A stretch of 64,000 bases of DNA from positions 124,001 to 188,000 of the forward strand of contig NZ_JACVMU010000002.1 in NCBI RefSeq assembly GCF_014529985.1. The letters run 5' to 3'. Below are positions 53,880 to 63,581 of the stretch, in pieces; within the stretch, counting starts at the first letter, position 1, and each line of letters starts with the position of its first letter. Under the pieces are notes generated by a model, which did not search any database, was not told where the DNA came from, and saw only the letters and a list, made by a program, of their open reading frames with translations. Origin of the DNA: Leucobacter sp. cx-42. GTDB taxonomy: Bacteria; Actinomycetota; Actinomycetes; Actinomycetales; Microbacteriaceae. The position numbers and the translations under genes were made by a program.

Positions 53880-55297
53880 CGCAAGCTCCTCACGAGGAGC
53901 TGCGGAAGGTCTTCCAACGCCCCCGCGGTGAACAGCGAGACGGCATCAACGCGCTGCATGCGCGGATCAGCATACATCTCGGCGCGGATCGCGAGCACGT
54001 GCACATCGCCCGGGAACGTCGCCGCAGCGCGGCGCAAACGTGCGAAACTGACCTTCGAACCTGTGACGAGCATGACCACCGAAAGGTCACGAAGCGAGTG
54101 CGAGAGAGTGTTTGCCAGCACCTCGATGGGCTGCGCCTCGGGCATCGCACCAAGGGCCGACCACGCGTTCATCAGTTGCAGTGGTTCGCGCGAGGGGAGC
54201 TCTTCGAGACCGTCGATCCGCGCCCTGCGTCCCGCAGGCACCCAGCCACTCGCGACAAAGCGATCGCGTCCCTCACGCACAGCCTGAACCGAGAGCGAGG
54301 CAGCGAGACTCACGCCAAGTTCGAACTCTTCATCGCTCGTGTACTCCTCGCGGATCGCGTCAAAGAGCACCGCTACACGTGCCGTCTGTGATTCCTCATA
54401 CTGGCGAACCATTGTCGTACCGGTACGAGCGGTGGATTTCCAATGAATATGGCGGATCGAGTCGCCCGGCACATACTCACGAACCGCATAGAACGACAGA
54501 TCCGAGTCCACGATGCGCCTGCTCGCGATACCTTCAATATCGCGCACCAGACCGGAAGAATTTGCGGGCAACTGCGCCGTGCGCGGGTGCACATGCACGA
54601 GCCGGCGATCGTCCCACGTCACCTCACGGCGCAGCAACGACAACGGATCACGGCACGCAATTGTGAGCGGGCCAACCGGAATAACACCGCGCGCCACCGT
54701 GGGGACCGAGGTCGGCAACGTCAGCTCGTGGTGCGGAGCCATGAATGGGATCGGAAGCTCTCGCAACGCCGGTCCGACTGGCAGCTCCGCCAGCGTCGGC
54801 AGCGCTGGCCGGGCGCCATCGTTATGTACCCGCACGCCAATCTCAATCACACCGCCTGCCACAACGTGGTCTTTATCAAGGTGAATACTCACCTCATACG
54901 CGCGGCTGCCGATGAGGAACGGAGTCGCGATGAGCAACAACACCAGGCCGGCACACGCGAGGTACCACGCCTCAATCCAGCCATATGCCGATCCGAGAAT
55001 GATTCCGGCGAGCGTCATCACGATGACAAACCAGCCGAGCGGTGTGACCGCGCGGAGCGCTGATCCGCCCCACTGAGCGCACGTCTCCCGCGCGCCACGT
55101 GCCCAGCGCTTCGCGCGGGTACGACGCGTCAGCGCCGCAGGCGCAGACGCGACACTCGTCACCGTGCGGGTGCGGGTGCGCGTCCGAGTCCTGGTGCGCG
55201 TGCCAGTTCGGGTCTCATCACGTCGGTGCGCAGGCTTGCGCAGACGCGATTCGTATCCGTTCTCGCGCTCGCCAGGAAGGGTATCGTCGGGGGTCAC
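53876..55297 (-). CDS. DUF58 domain membrane protein
   Basis: The 473-residue protein has an Arg/Thr-rich cytoplasmic N-terminus including six or more Arg-Thr dipeptides in a row (residues 29-46), two membrane segments (about 85-140), then the DUF58 domain with FYAVREYVPGDSIRHIHWKSTARTG, the family signature. DUF58 proteins share a von Willebrand-like fold and nearly always accompany MoxR ATPases. The GTG start overlaps the moxR stop and its own stop overlaps the next start, so the genes are translated together. Confidence 0.92.
   Translation of the reverse strand: MTPDDTLPGERENGYESRLRKPAHRRDETRTGTRTRTRTRTRTRTVTSVASAPAALTRRTRAKRWARGARETCAQWGGSALRAVTPLGWFVIVMTLAGIILGSAYGWIEAWYLACAGLVLLLIATPFLIGSRAYEVSIHLDKDHVVAGGVIEIGVRVHNDGARPALPTLAELPVGPALRELPIPFMAPHHELTLPTSVPTVARGVIPVGPLTIACRDPLSLLRREVTWDDRRLVHVHPRTAQLPANSSGLVRDIEGIASRRIVDSDLSFYAVREYVPGDSIRHIHWKSTARTGTTMVRQYEESQTARVAVLFDAIREEYTSDEEFELGVSLAASLSVQAVREGRDRFVASGWVPAGRRARIDGLEELPSREPLQLMNAWSALGAMPEAQPIEVLANTLSHSLRDLSVVMLVTGSKVSFARLRRAAATFPGDVHVLAIRAEMYADPRMQRVDAVSLFTAGALEDLPQLLVRSLR
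55160..55213 (-). repeat. Degenerate hexanucleotide repeat coding Arg-Thr dipeptides
   Basis: Repeated ACNCGC-type units in the DUF58 gene code for ARG-THR pairs. Third-base changes between units suggest the protein repeat is kept under selection. Confidence 0.7.
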
Positions 55298-56280
55298 GCG
55301 GTGCCGTTCTCCTGCGGGATTGGCGTATCGAGGATGACCTGGCCAACCACGGCCTCAGCGGTGACGCCCTCGAACTCTGCCTCGGGCTCGAGCACGAGGC
55401 GGTGAGCGAGGACTCCGACAGCGAGCTCGCGGATATCTTCTGCGACCACGTAGTTTCGGCCATCCCGAAGCGCCCACGCGCTTGCGAGACGAACGAGGGC
55501 GAGCGCACCACGGACGCTCGCGCCAAGACGCACCTCTGGTGAGCGACGGGTCGCCTCAACAATGCGGGTGATGTACTCGGTGAGGAGCGGGCTCACGCGC
55601 ACAAGCTTCGCGAACTGCTGCAGCTGTACCAACGAGCCAAGGCTCAACACCTCGGGCACCTCAGCAACCTCAACGCGCTCAAGAATGCGGCGCATAGCCA
55701 CCTCATCGGGGTAGCCGATTGATGTCTTCAGCATGAATCGGTCAAGCTGCGCTTCGGGCAGGCGGTACGTGCCTGCTTGCTCTACCGGGTTCTGGGTTGC
55801 GATCACCATGAAGGGCGCAGGCGCCTCGTGGGTCTTCCCGTCAGCGGTTACCTGGCGCTCTTCCATCACCTCGAGCAGTGCCGACTGCGTCTTCGGGCTT
55901 GCACGGTTGATCTCATCGGCGAGGAGGACGTTCGTGAACACCGGCCCCTTGTGGAACTCAAACAGGTGCTCACGCTCGTGGTACACCGTGGTGCCGGTCA
56001 CGTCCGATGGCAGGAGATCTGGCGTGAACTGGATACGTGCCGACTGTCCCTGCACCGCCTTCGCGAGCGACCGAGCGAGTGCCGTCTTTCCGGTACCGGG
56101 AACGTCTTCCAAAAGTACGTGTCCCTCGGCGATCATCGTCGTAAGTACAAGCTCGATGATGCGTCGCTTACCATGAATCGCCTGCTCCATCGCTGACGCC
56201 ACCGTGCTGACCGCGTCGCGCGCCCAGAGTGCACGCTCTTCGGTGAGGGGTCCGACGTTCTTCAGATCCGATGCGCTCAT
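55294..56280 (-). CDS. MoxR-family AAA ATPase
   Basis: The 328-residue ATPase has Walker A VPGTGKTAL, Walker B VLLADEINRASPKTQSALLEVMEE and sensor region VIATQNPVEQAGTYRLPEAQLDRF, all MoxR hallmarks. MoxR proteins act as chaperones for DUF58/VWA partners, here encoded next. The start is 22 bases after the stop of the Ig-like gene. Confidence 0.95.
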   Translation of the reverse strand: MSASDLKNVGPLTEERALWARDAVSTVASAMEQAIHGKRRIIELVLTTMIAEGHVLLEDVPGTGKTALARSLAKAVQGQSARIQFTPDLLPSDVTGTTVYHEREHLFEFHKGPVFTNVLLADEINRASPKTQSALLEVMEERQVTADGKTHEAPAPFMVIATQNPVEQAGTYRLPEAQLDRFMLKTSIGYPDEVAMRRILERVEVAEVPEVLSLGSLVQLQQFAKLVRVSPLLTEYITRIVEATRRSPEVRLGASVRGALALVRLASAWALRDGRNYVVAEDIRELAVGVLAHRLVLEPEAEFEGVTAEAVVGQVILDTPIPQENGTA

Positions 56281-56302
56281 TGCTACTCGTTCTTTCGACT
56301 TA

Positions 56303-59300
56303 CTAGTTGGTGTTCGTGTTGGGGTTCGTGCTAGCAGGCGGTTCGGTCTGCCCGGTCGGCGGCGAGCACATCACGTTCGTGAAGGTTGCGCTGCCGTAGG
56401 CGCCTCCTGGCCACGACATCTCTACGTTCTGTGTATTCGGAATCTCCGTGAACACGGGCGTGACACCCGGTGTTCCCGAAAGTCCGAAGACGCCACCGAT
56501 CGTGAGCTCGCCCGCGTTGGCAGCACAGCTACCAAGGTAGGAGACTTCAAACGGCGTCGCACCAGCAGCAGGACGCACGGTGAGCGGATCGGAACACCGG
56601 TTCACATTCTCCGTGCGCACGCACTGGGTAACGGTCGTTTCGGTGTTGTTGGAGTTCAGCTCAGAAATCGGTGTCGACCACTCAAGAACGGCACCATCAA
56701 GCTTCCCGCCGAGCTCTGGAGTTGTCGCACCGTAGGCAACGACACCATCAATGTCGAGACCACCGGGCCGGACACTCGGGTTTGAGTTCACCTGATACTG
56801 ACCGCCGGTCAGCGCTGGCACCTCACCGCTCGTGAAGATCCAGCCTGCCTGTGCTTTGGTCTTACCGTATTGCGACGAGGCGCAGGCGGCACCCGCGTAA
56901 TAGGTAAACGCGGTGAGCCCGCTTCCGCTCTCAGACGCGCCCGTACACTTGGCTTCCCCCTTCCCAGGAGTCAAGCCATAGGTCAGCGTGATGTCACCCT
57001 TGCCACCCGCAGTCGTCGTGAAGACGTACCCGGTGTCGCCGTTGTTCGCGAGCTTTGCAGTCAACGTCGGAGCGCCAAAGGCCTCAGCATCGATACGGTT
57101 CTGCTGGCTTTCATTGCCACCCGTGTAGGCAGGGGGCAGCGCCGAGTCAGGGTCTACGGCCATTACCGCGATGCTCTGCGTGCCCGCGGCAGTCTCATAG
57201 ATGCCGGTGGCGCTAAGCGGAGTCTCAACACCGGCGATCCAAAGCCTGCGTTCCGCATTGCCCGCATCGCCGATGGTGATGCGCAGACGACCACGTGTCG
57301 AACTCTCATTCTCAGGCCAGTTCACCGCTGCGGCGGTCACCGTGGGCGCATGTGGTGCTTCGTACGCCCACGTCTCAACGCCGTTTGCGGTCGCCTGTGA
57401 GGACCCGACTGAGTTCACGGCTCGTGCCGTGTACGTATGCTTTTCTCCAGGTTTGAGCCCTGAGTTCGAGCACACGGCGACACTGCCGTCGTTGAGCGTG
57501 CACTCGCCAACACGTGTTCCATCAGCGAAAAGCTCAACGCCCGTGACGGCTGGATGAGCGGCCTGTTGGCTCAGCGACACCGTGAGCGTCACGCTGTTGT
57601 TATCGGCCGCCTTTGGCACGATCGACACTGGTGCCCGCGGAACACCTCGCGCATCCAGCTCCACCGTGCCAGTGCCGACCCGCTTTTGCGCGTCGCGCAC
57701 GGTAAACGTCGCGGTGCACTTGCCACCGGAGCCCTCCGAGCCGTTCGGCCAATTCACCACGACCCGATCTCCTTCGACCGCGAACGCAGCTACCGCGCAG
57801 GTACCGCCGGCGACCGAGACCAGCTCGAGCCCACCGCCCTTTTTGCCTTGGAATGGATCATGACCTCCTGGCAGCGCTGTGACTGGGACAGCACAGCTGG
57901 AACCGACCACGCACGTCAGCGGCGCGGATCCGCCCACCGGCGCATCCTTTGGCGCGACACCGACACGCAGATTGAGCACTGACTGGCTCTCCCCGGCACC
58001 GGTGACCGAGACGTTTACCGCGCGCTCGGCTCCCACGACCGCGTCTGCGGGAGCCAGCACGGACAGTTTGCTCCCGCTCTGGGTGATTTCGAACGAGCCA
58101 TCGCCACCGTTTAACGTGAAACGGAGGTTCGAGAGTTTGCCCGCACGGTTACCTTCCCACCGCACCATGTCAGCCAGGTTGATCGTTTCGGTTGCGCCGG
58201 GGCTTACCGTGCGGCTCAGAGGTTCGAGCGTGGCAACGGGCTCGTTGGGCACAATTGCAATGGGTACCGCGAGTTCAGTCCACTGTGTCTGCTCGGTCAG
58301 TTTGACGCGGATCACGCAGCTGTCTGACCACGGCTCGTTCTTCCCAGCCTGGTACATGATCGACGAACCATCGCTCGTGCACGTAGCCTGCGAGCGCTGG
58401 ACGGACATGCTGCCGGTTGCCATCTCTACCGAGTCGCCACGGGCGATGTCTACCAAGCTCGTGAGCGAGGCCGAGGCACTCTTTCCTTCTTTGACGGACA
58501 GTGGCGCCAGACCCGGCTGAAGCGTCAGTCGCAGGTCGTCGAGCGGCGGAATCACGAGGAATCCGAACGCCTCAATCTCCGCGCCATTCGCGTCGATACC
58601 GCTCAGCTTGAATGGCACGAGGTCGCCGGTCGCGCGGTATTCACCGGTGATCCGCTTACCAGCAGCCGTGAACCGCGATGCAGATTTGCCCCACACCGAC
58701 AACTTGAGCTTGTCGACATCACCGCCTGCCCAGAAGACGCGATCCGTCACAACGTCTACGCCGCCGTGCGAAAGGTCAACACGATCGCGCGTCGTAAGCA
58801 AGGTGTCACGCACCGTCGGTGCCATCTGCCCGATGCGCTCTGAGGTCTGCACCACGATCAAGCCGTCAGCGGTGCTCTTCGTTTCAGATGACCGCACGCG
58901 GTATCGGTACGAGACGGTGCCGAGCTCGCCAGCGCTCACCGAGATACGGCCCTTCTTCATCGCGGAAAGGTCGAGCCGCTGCATGAGCTCGTCATACTCT
59001 GGCGATTCTTTACCACCCGGTACGTTCGGCACGACTTCAATGATGGTGAGTGTGCCGCCAGCGGGATCGATGTCGTTGTCGAGCGGCTGCACGACGACCG
59101 CTTCAGAGCTGTCGCGCTGCACGCGCACGTGGTCGGTGTACGCAATCGGGATGCTTGCTGCCGCGGCCGCGGTCACGACCACCCGAAGCAGGCCGGTGGC
59201 CTCGCCACCCTTCCCGTCGCGCACGACGTACTGCAGTTCGTACGTACCCGGCGTGGCCTGTTTCGACGCTTGCACGTCGATTGAGGCAGCACGCGGCGTC

Positions 59301-62300
59301 ACCGACGCGGTAATCTGCGCGTCTGCACTGTTCACACCGACCAAGCGCACGCGGTCGCCATCGGGATCCACCCCAGAGAGCGGCACCCGCACCGTGTTCT
59401 GCTCGCCCGCTGACAAGCGGACGGTCAGTGCAGCGGGTTGCGGATCGCGATTGCCCTCAGCAGCTTTGACCGTCACGCGCACGGTGCCGGTGTCGCTGCT
59501 CTCCGGGGTACTCGAACCGTATGTCGTGTAGGACAGCGTGTAATCACCCGGCACATTCGGGGCAAGATATCGGAGCGTATTCCCCGAGGCGAATGCGAGC
59601 TCGCCCTTGGTACCACTCCCAGCAATCTGCGGGTGCAATACAAGACGTTCGCCCGCTGGCGCGAGGTCGTTGTCGAGGACAGCAATGTCGACGACACTGC
59701 CTGCCCGCACCGTGGCGGTGTCGGCAACGGCAATCGCGCTCGAACTCGTTCCGTCTGGCACCTGGAAAACCGTGAGTTCTCCCGAGGCAGTCGTTCCGCC
59801 CTCAGAAACATAGACCCGCGCAGCGCCGATCCGCCCTGCCCCACCGTCTGCGGTGCTGCCGGAAACACGAACTCGATCATGCTCCAGCACGTCCGCTGTC
59901 AGTTGCCCGTCTCGCACCTCAACATCGCTCACGACGAGCCCTCGATGGTTGGCGCCTGGGATTGCATCAAGCACAGCAACCGTCGCGTCCGAAAGCGGTC
60001 GCACAAAGGCACGCAACGGCGGTACCGCAAGCTTCGGACGGGAATTCACCGTTGTAATGCGGATCACACCCGTGGTTTCACCACCGGTAATCGTGTCTCT
60101 GATGGTCACGGTCAAGAGGGTGTCGCCGAGCGTCGAAGAGATGACCTCAATCGCTCCGGTGCCAGCATTCGTCGTTGCCGTGGCCTCGCCACTCGTCACA
60201 GAAGCGTCGAGAAGCGCATACGCGCCTGATCCGCCCGTTACTCGGCCGAGTGGTCGAACGGTCGCGGGCTCCCCCGCGGCAACGGTCAACGCCATAGCGG
60301 TCATGCTTGGCTGTGCATCGCCGCGCACGCGGATCCGCATTTCACGGACGCTCACAGCGCCGCGTGAATCTGTGACCGTGACCTTTACTGAGATGTCTTC
60401 ATCGGCGGCGTTGGGGTCGTCATGCCGGAACGCGAGTCGACCGTCGGCTGATACAAGTACACGAGCAGCAGCGTTCGGATCGATGAGTTCAGCTGCTTGC
60501 AGCAGCATCGGATCCCCTTCGGGGTCGACGTACCCCTCAAGAATTGGCAGTATGAGCGTGCCACCGGGCGATACTTCGGGTGATGGCCACTCATGCTGGC
60601 AGCCTTCCACCGGACACCAGGCCGGCGGGTTCTCAACGTCTTCGCCCTTGACGGTGAGTGTCACCGTTGCAGGTTCAGATTCATATACGCCATCAGTAAT
60701 GCGATAGCTAAATGTGGCTGAACCTGTCGCACCTTCGGCAATCCGCGCGGTGAGCAGCTGTGAGTTCGAAAGAATCTCGATGCTGCCGAAGTCTCCGAGC
60801 TGCGCGTCAGCAATACTTTCGGGAACGATCGTCAGCACGTCTTTGCGGTTCGGGTCGTAGTCGTTCAACATGACTGGCAGGAGCGCCTGTTCGCCAGCCC
60901 GAACGCCGAACGCATCGTTCACGGCGACTGGGGGCTCTGGATCTGTCGCGTCGTTGACCACGACTGCGCCGTCTTCCTGTTTCGGTGGCTCCGTGAGAGT
61001 CCACTGCTCGACGGGAATGAGCTTTCCTCCTGGGACTGTCCACATCATGCCAGTCTGGGTTTCGGAAAGCAGCGCACGAGTGCCGTTCGTCTGCAGCACA
61101 GGGGTGACTGTGCCTGGCAGCGCCACCTGGTCGTCGAGATCAAGTTTCGTGAGTTCAGCGCCCTCGTGCCACAGCGCTCCAGAGTCAGCGCCGATCCACG
61201 CTGCGTATCGGTCATCACCAATCGTGAGCGGTCGAGTGGGAACACCCGTCCCCGCCCCGTCGACGCGCACTACGCGGTCAGCGTCTGTCACGCGAATGAG
61301 TCCTTGCTCATCTGCGATGAGGAGATCTTGAGCTGAGCCCTCGCTGGCGGTTTGCTGCAGGTGGCTCTGCCCCTGCGCTGATACATTCACGCCACCAGGT
61401 GCGGCGGCTGTCCAGAGGGTGCCGGTGTCTGGTGCATACAGTGCCCAGTCTTCACCAAGCAATGCCATCTCCAGGCCGTCAACAGGCAGGTCTTCCGAAA
61501 GCGCTACGACTTCGGTGTCGAAGCGGCCCTCGCTCGCATCGTAGAAGCGCAATTCGCCCGCGTGCGCGGAAAACAGCGCGACCCGACCGTTGTCACTCAT
61601 CGCCGCAGCAGTCACCGGGAAGGCATTCGCGTTCTCCGTTTCGCCATCAGCGGGCATTTCCTCGCTGCTCGAGGCTGAGGCCGCCGCGCGTTCAGTAGCG
61701 AATGGATCGAGCAGCGTCTCGCCACGCACAGTGGTCGCAACGTTTGCAGCCGTACTTAGGGCGCTACTGCTGCTCGCAGCCCCGTTCAAGGTGCCGAGGT
61801 AAGCCTCTCCCTCATCAGTTCGGAAGAGTACAAAGTCGCCAGCGACAAGGGTTTCACGGTTACCTGCGGGCACGGTGATCTCACCATCGACCAGCGACGA
61901 CTCGTTCTTCGCATCTGGCTTCGCTGTAGGGTTTTCAGATTCATCATTGTCGTTGGAAGTCGGATCGTCTTGCTCACGCAGATCTTGCGGTGCGGCAGGA
62001 TTCACGCCCCACGCACGGCCTCCGCCGTTGGTCAGCACGAGCGTGCGGGCACCCGACTGGAGTACCCCAGACGCGGATTCTGCGATCCGCACGGTATCGA
62101 TCTCTGCGGTTTCAGTGTTCACGCGCGCATACTGTCCGCTGGCCCGCATGGCCCACACTGAGGGTTCTTCCCGCGATGTTTCACGTGCATCAAAGCCTTG
62201 CGAAACCACCGCTACGGTGACGCCCAACGCGACCACGACCCCGGCGCTCAGCCAGTTCAACCATCTGCGTCTGCGCACAGGAGTGCCCTTGTTTGGCCTC

Positions 62301-62323
62301 ACCGCGCGCGGAGCAGCCATCAC
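56303..62323 (-). CDS. Giant Ig-like/fibronectin type III repeat membrane protein
   Basis: The 2006-residue protein has one N-terminal membrane segment (about residues 25-42) after Arg-rich residues, so nearly all of it is outside the cell. Residues 50-450 resemble a beta-propeller-like or bounded region; from about 460 come tandem Ig-like/cadherin-like domains, several with DPNR, DPEGD or DPDGD calcium-type motifs (for example VNDAFGVRAG, LNDYDPN, VDPEGDP). A fibronectin type III-like domain lies at about 1560-1655. There is no LPxTG or C-terminal anchor. GTG 62323 is used; the ATG at 62320 is equally possible. It lies directly after the kinase gene. Adhesion or wall sensing is possible but unproven. 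Confidence 0.9.
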   Translation of the reverse strand: MMAAPRAVRPNKGTPVRRRRWLNWLSAGVVVALGVTVAVVSQGFDARETSREEPSVWAMRASGQYARVNTETAEIDTVRIAESASGVLQSGARTLVLTNGGGRAWGVNPAAPQDLREQDDPTSNDNDESENPTAKPDAKNESSLVDGEITVPAGNRETLVAGDFVLFRTDEGEAYLGTLNGAASSSSALSTAANVATTVRGETLLDPFATERAAASASSSEEMPADGETENANAFPVTAAAMSDNGRVALFSAHAGELRFYDASEGRFDTEVVALSEDLPVDGLEMALLGEDWALYAPDTGTLWTAAAPGGVNVSAQGQSHLQQTASEGSAQDLLIADEQGLIRVTDADRVVRVDGAGTGVPTRPLTIGDDRYAAWIGADSGALWHEGAELTKLDLDDQVALPGTVTPVLQTNGTRALLSETQTGMMWTVPGGKLIPVEQWTLTEPPKQEDGAVVVNDATDPEPPVAVNDAFGVRAGEQALLPVMLNDYDPNRKDVLTIVPESIADAQLGDFGSIEILSNSQLLTARIAEGATGSATFSYRITDGVYESEPATVTLTVKGEDVENPPAWCPVEGCQHEWPSPEVSPGGTLILPILEGYVDPEGDPMLLQAAELIDPNAAARVLVSADGRLAFRHDDPNAADEDISVKVTVTDSRGAVSVREMRIRVRGDAQPSMTAMALTVAAGEPATVRPLGRVTGGSGAYALLDASVTSGEATATTNAGTGAIEVISSTLGDTLLTVTIRDTITGGETTGVIRITTVNSRPKLAVPPLRAFVRPLSDATVAVLDAIPGANHRGLVVSDVEVRDGQLTADVLEHDRVRVSGSTADGGAGRIGAARVYVSEGGTTASGELTVFQVPDGTSSSAIAVADTATVRAGSVVDIAVLDNDLAPAGERLVLHPQIAGSGTKGELAFASGNTLRYLAPNVPGDYTLSYTTYGSSTPESSDTGTVRVTVKAAEGNRDPQPAALTVRLSAGEQNTVRVPLSGVDPDGDRVRLVGVNSADAQITASVTPRAASIDVQASKQATPGTYELQYVVRDGKGGEATGLLRVVVTAAAAASIPIAYTDHVRVQRDSSEAVVVQPLDNDIDPAGGTLTIIEVVPNVPGGKESPEYDELMQRLDLSAMKKGRISVSAGELGTVSYRYRVRSSETKSTADGLIVVQTSERIGQMAPTVRDTLLTTRDRVDLSHGGVDVVTDRVFWAGGDVDKLKLSVWGKSASRFTAAGKRITGEYRATGDLVPFKLSGIDANGAEIEAFGFLVIPPLDDLRLTLQPGLAPLSVKEGKSASASLTSLVDIARGDSVEMATGSMSVQRSQATCTSDGSSIMYQAGKNEPWSDSCVIRVKLTEQTQWTELAVPIAIVPNEPVATLEPLSRTVSPGATETINLADMVRWEGNRAGKLSNLRFTLNGGDGSFEITQSGSKLSVLAPADAVVGAERAVNVSVTGAGESQSVLNLRVGVAPKDAPVGGSAPLTCVVGSSCAVPVTALPGGHDPFQGKKGGGLELVSVAGGTCAVAAFAVEGDRVVVNWPNGSEGSGGKCTATFTVRDAQKRVGTGTVELDARGVPRAPVSIVPKAADNNSVTLTVSLSQQAAHPAVTGVELFADGTRVGECTLNDGSVAVCSNSGLKPGEKHTYTARAVNSVGSSQATANGVETWAYEAPHAPTVTAAAVNWPENESSTRGRLRITIGDAGNAERRLWIAGVETPLSATGIYETAAGTQSIAVMAVDPDSALPPAYTGGNESQQNRIDAEAFGAPTLTAKLANNGDTGYVFTTTAGGKGDITLTYGLTPGKGEAKCTGASESGSGLTAFTYYAGAACASSQYGKTKAQAGWIFTSGEVPALTGGQYQVNSNPSVRPGGLDIDGVVAYGATTPELGGKLDGAVLEWSTPISELNSNNTETTVTQCVRTENVNRCSDPLTVRPAAGATPFEVSYLGSCAANAGELTIGGVFGLSGTPGVTPVFTEIPNTQNVEMSWPGGAYGSATFTNVMCSPPTGQTEPPASTNPNTNTN

Positions 62324-63445
62324 CTACAGCATTCCTGTCAGATTTGCGGTCAGCATGAGAGCGACACCAATCACGACACCAACGACTCCGCACGCCAACG
62401 GCGAAAGGCCACGCTTGGAATCACGCGATTCGCGCCGGCGCTCGAGTGCTTCCCGCGAGGTGGATGACTTCGTGTGCGCGGATCGCATCTCTTCGCGCCG
62501 CTCTGCGCGAGTCTTCGCCCGAACTGATGAGGGACGCAACGGGGTTCCACCGGCTGGCTCTGGTGCTGCACCGAAATCAACAACATCCATCACCGTGAGA
62601 TCGTAGCCATAGGCTCGCTGCAATCCCCGGAGCGCCTCACCGAATTCGAGCATCGAGCCGTACCGTTCCCGTGGATCACGGGACAATGCCCGCTGGATCA
62701 CACGGTCAAAGGGTCCGTAGCCCTGTGCGCCAGGCACGGGAACATACACCGCGCGCTGCACACGCTCACGCAGCTTCGTGCTGGTGTTCTGTTCGGGATC
62801 AGGTGACGCGAATGGCGGGTGCCCTGCCGCGATGCCGTACAACGTTGCCCCGAGTGACCACACCTCACTCGCCACGGTGCCGCTCGTCTGCAGGCTTAGC
62901 ACTTCAGGTGCCGCCCACTGCGGCGACATTGCGAGTTCCGTGCGCTCACCACGCATGTTTCCTCGGAGAGAGGCAATACCAAAATCTGTGAGCAACGGTC
63001 GCTCAGCGTGACCGAGCAGCACATTTGCTGGTTTGATGTCACGGTGGAGAACGCCTGAGCGGTGTGCCGACTCAAGTGCGCCCGCGATCCGCACGCCGGC
63101 ATCAAGAACGCGATCAAGGGTCATCGGTGAGCCCTTTGCGGCCGCGCGGAACGATCCCGGGCAGTATTCCATCGCAATGTACGGTCGGCCGTCAGCAGCA
63201 ACGCTTGCCGAATAGATCGTCACGATCGAGGGATGGTTCGAAAGCAAGCCCATGACGTTTGCTTCAGCCTCAAACATTGATCGATCTTGCTGCGCTTCAA
63301 GCGATGCTTCAAGCACCTTCACCGCGACTGAACGGCGTGGAAGGTTCTGTTCATACTGGAACACTTGCGCGTACCCGCCGGTACCGAGCAAGCCGATGAG
63401 AGCATAGCCCGTGAGCTGAGGGGCGTGCGCCTGCGGTCTCGCCAT
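62324..63445 (-). CDS. Membrane-anchored Ser/Thr protein kinase
   Basis: The 373-residue protein has a Hanks-type kinase domain: glycine loop IGLLGTGGYAQVFQ, Lys in VAVKVLE, catalytic HRDIKPANVLL and TDFGIAS, with the PEVL segment. A juxtamembrane basic stretch is followed by one membrane segment at the very C-terminus (LACGVVGVVIGVALMLTANL) and only a few residues outside, so it has no sensor domain of its own. The ATG at 63445 follows GGGAG; the frame begins at TTG 63478. It heads the operon with the Ig-like protein, phosphatase and FHA reader. Confidence 0.93.
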   Translation of the reverse strand: MARPQAHAPQLTGYALIGLLGTGGYAQVFQYEQNLPRRSVAVKVLEASLEAQQDRSMFEAEANVMGLLSNHPSIVTIYSASVAADGRPYIAMEYCPGSFRAAAKGSPMTLDRVLDAGVRIAGALESAHRSGVLHRDIKPANVLLGHAERPLLTDFGIASLRGNMRGERTELAMSPQWAAPEVLSLQTSGTVASEVWSLGATLYGIAAGHPPFASPDPEQNTSTKLRERVQRAVYVPVPGAQGYGPFDRVIQRALSRDPRERYGSMLEFGEALRGLQRAYGYDLTVMDVVDFGAAPEPAGGTPLRPSSVRAKTRAERREEMRSAHTKSSTSREALERRRESRDSKRGLSPLACGVVGVVIGVALMLTANLTGML

Positions 63446-63525
63446 CACGCTCCCATCGTCAGTTCGCGGATCGGCCAAACGGCCAATTCTGGCTCGTGTG
63501 CGCCAGATATAAGTCTATATATACC

Positions 63526-63568
63526 CAACAGGGCCTCCCCGCATCAATGACGCGGAAAGGCCCTGTTG
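63526..63568 (-). terminator. Hairpin downstream of rplA
   Basis: Arms CAACAGGGCC (63526-63535) and its complement (63559-63568) with a further CCGC/GCGG pairing form a stem 13 bases after the rplA stop. On the minus strand it is followed by a GC-poor stretch rather than a T run. Confidence 0.65.
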
Positions 63569-63581
63569 ATAACCGTTCGGT

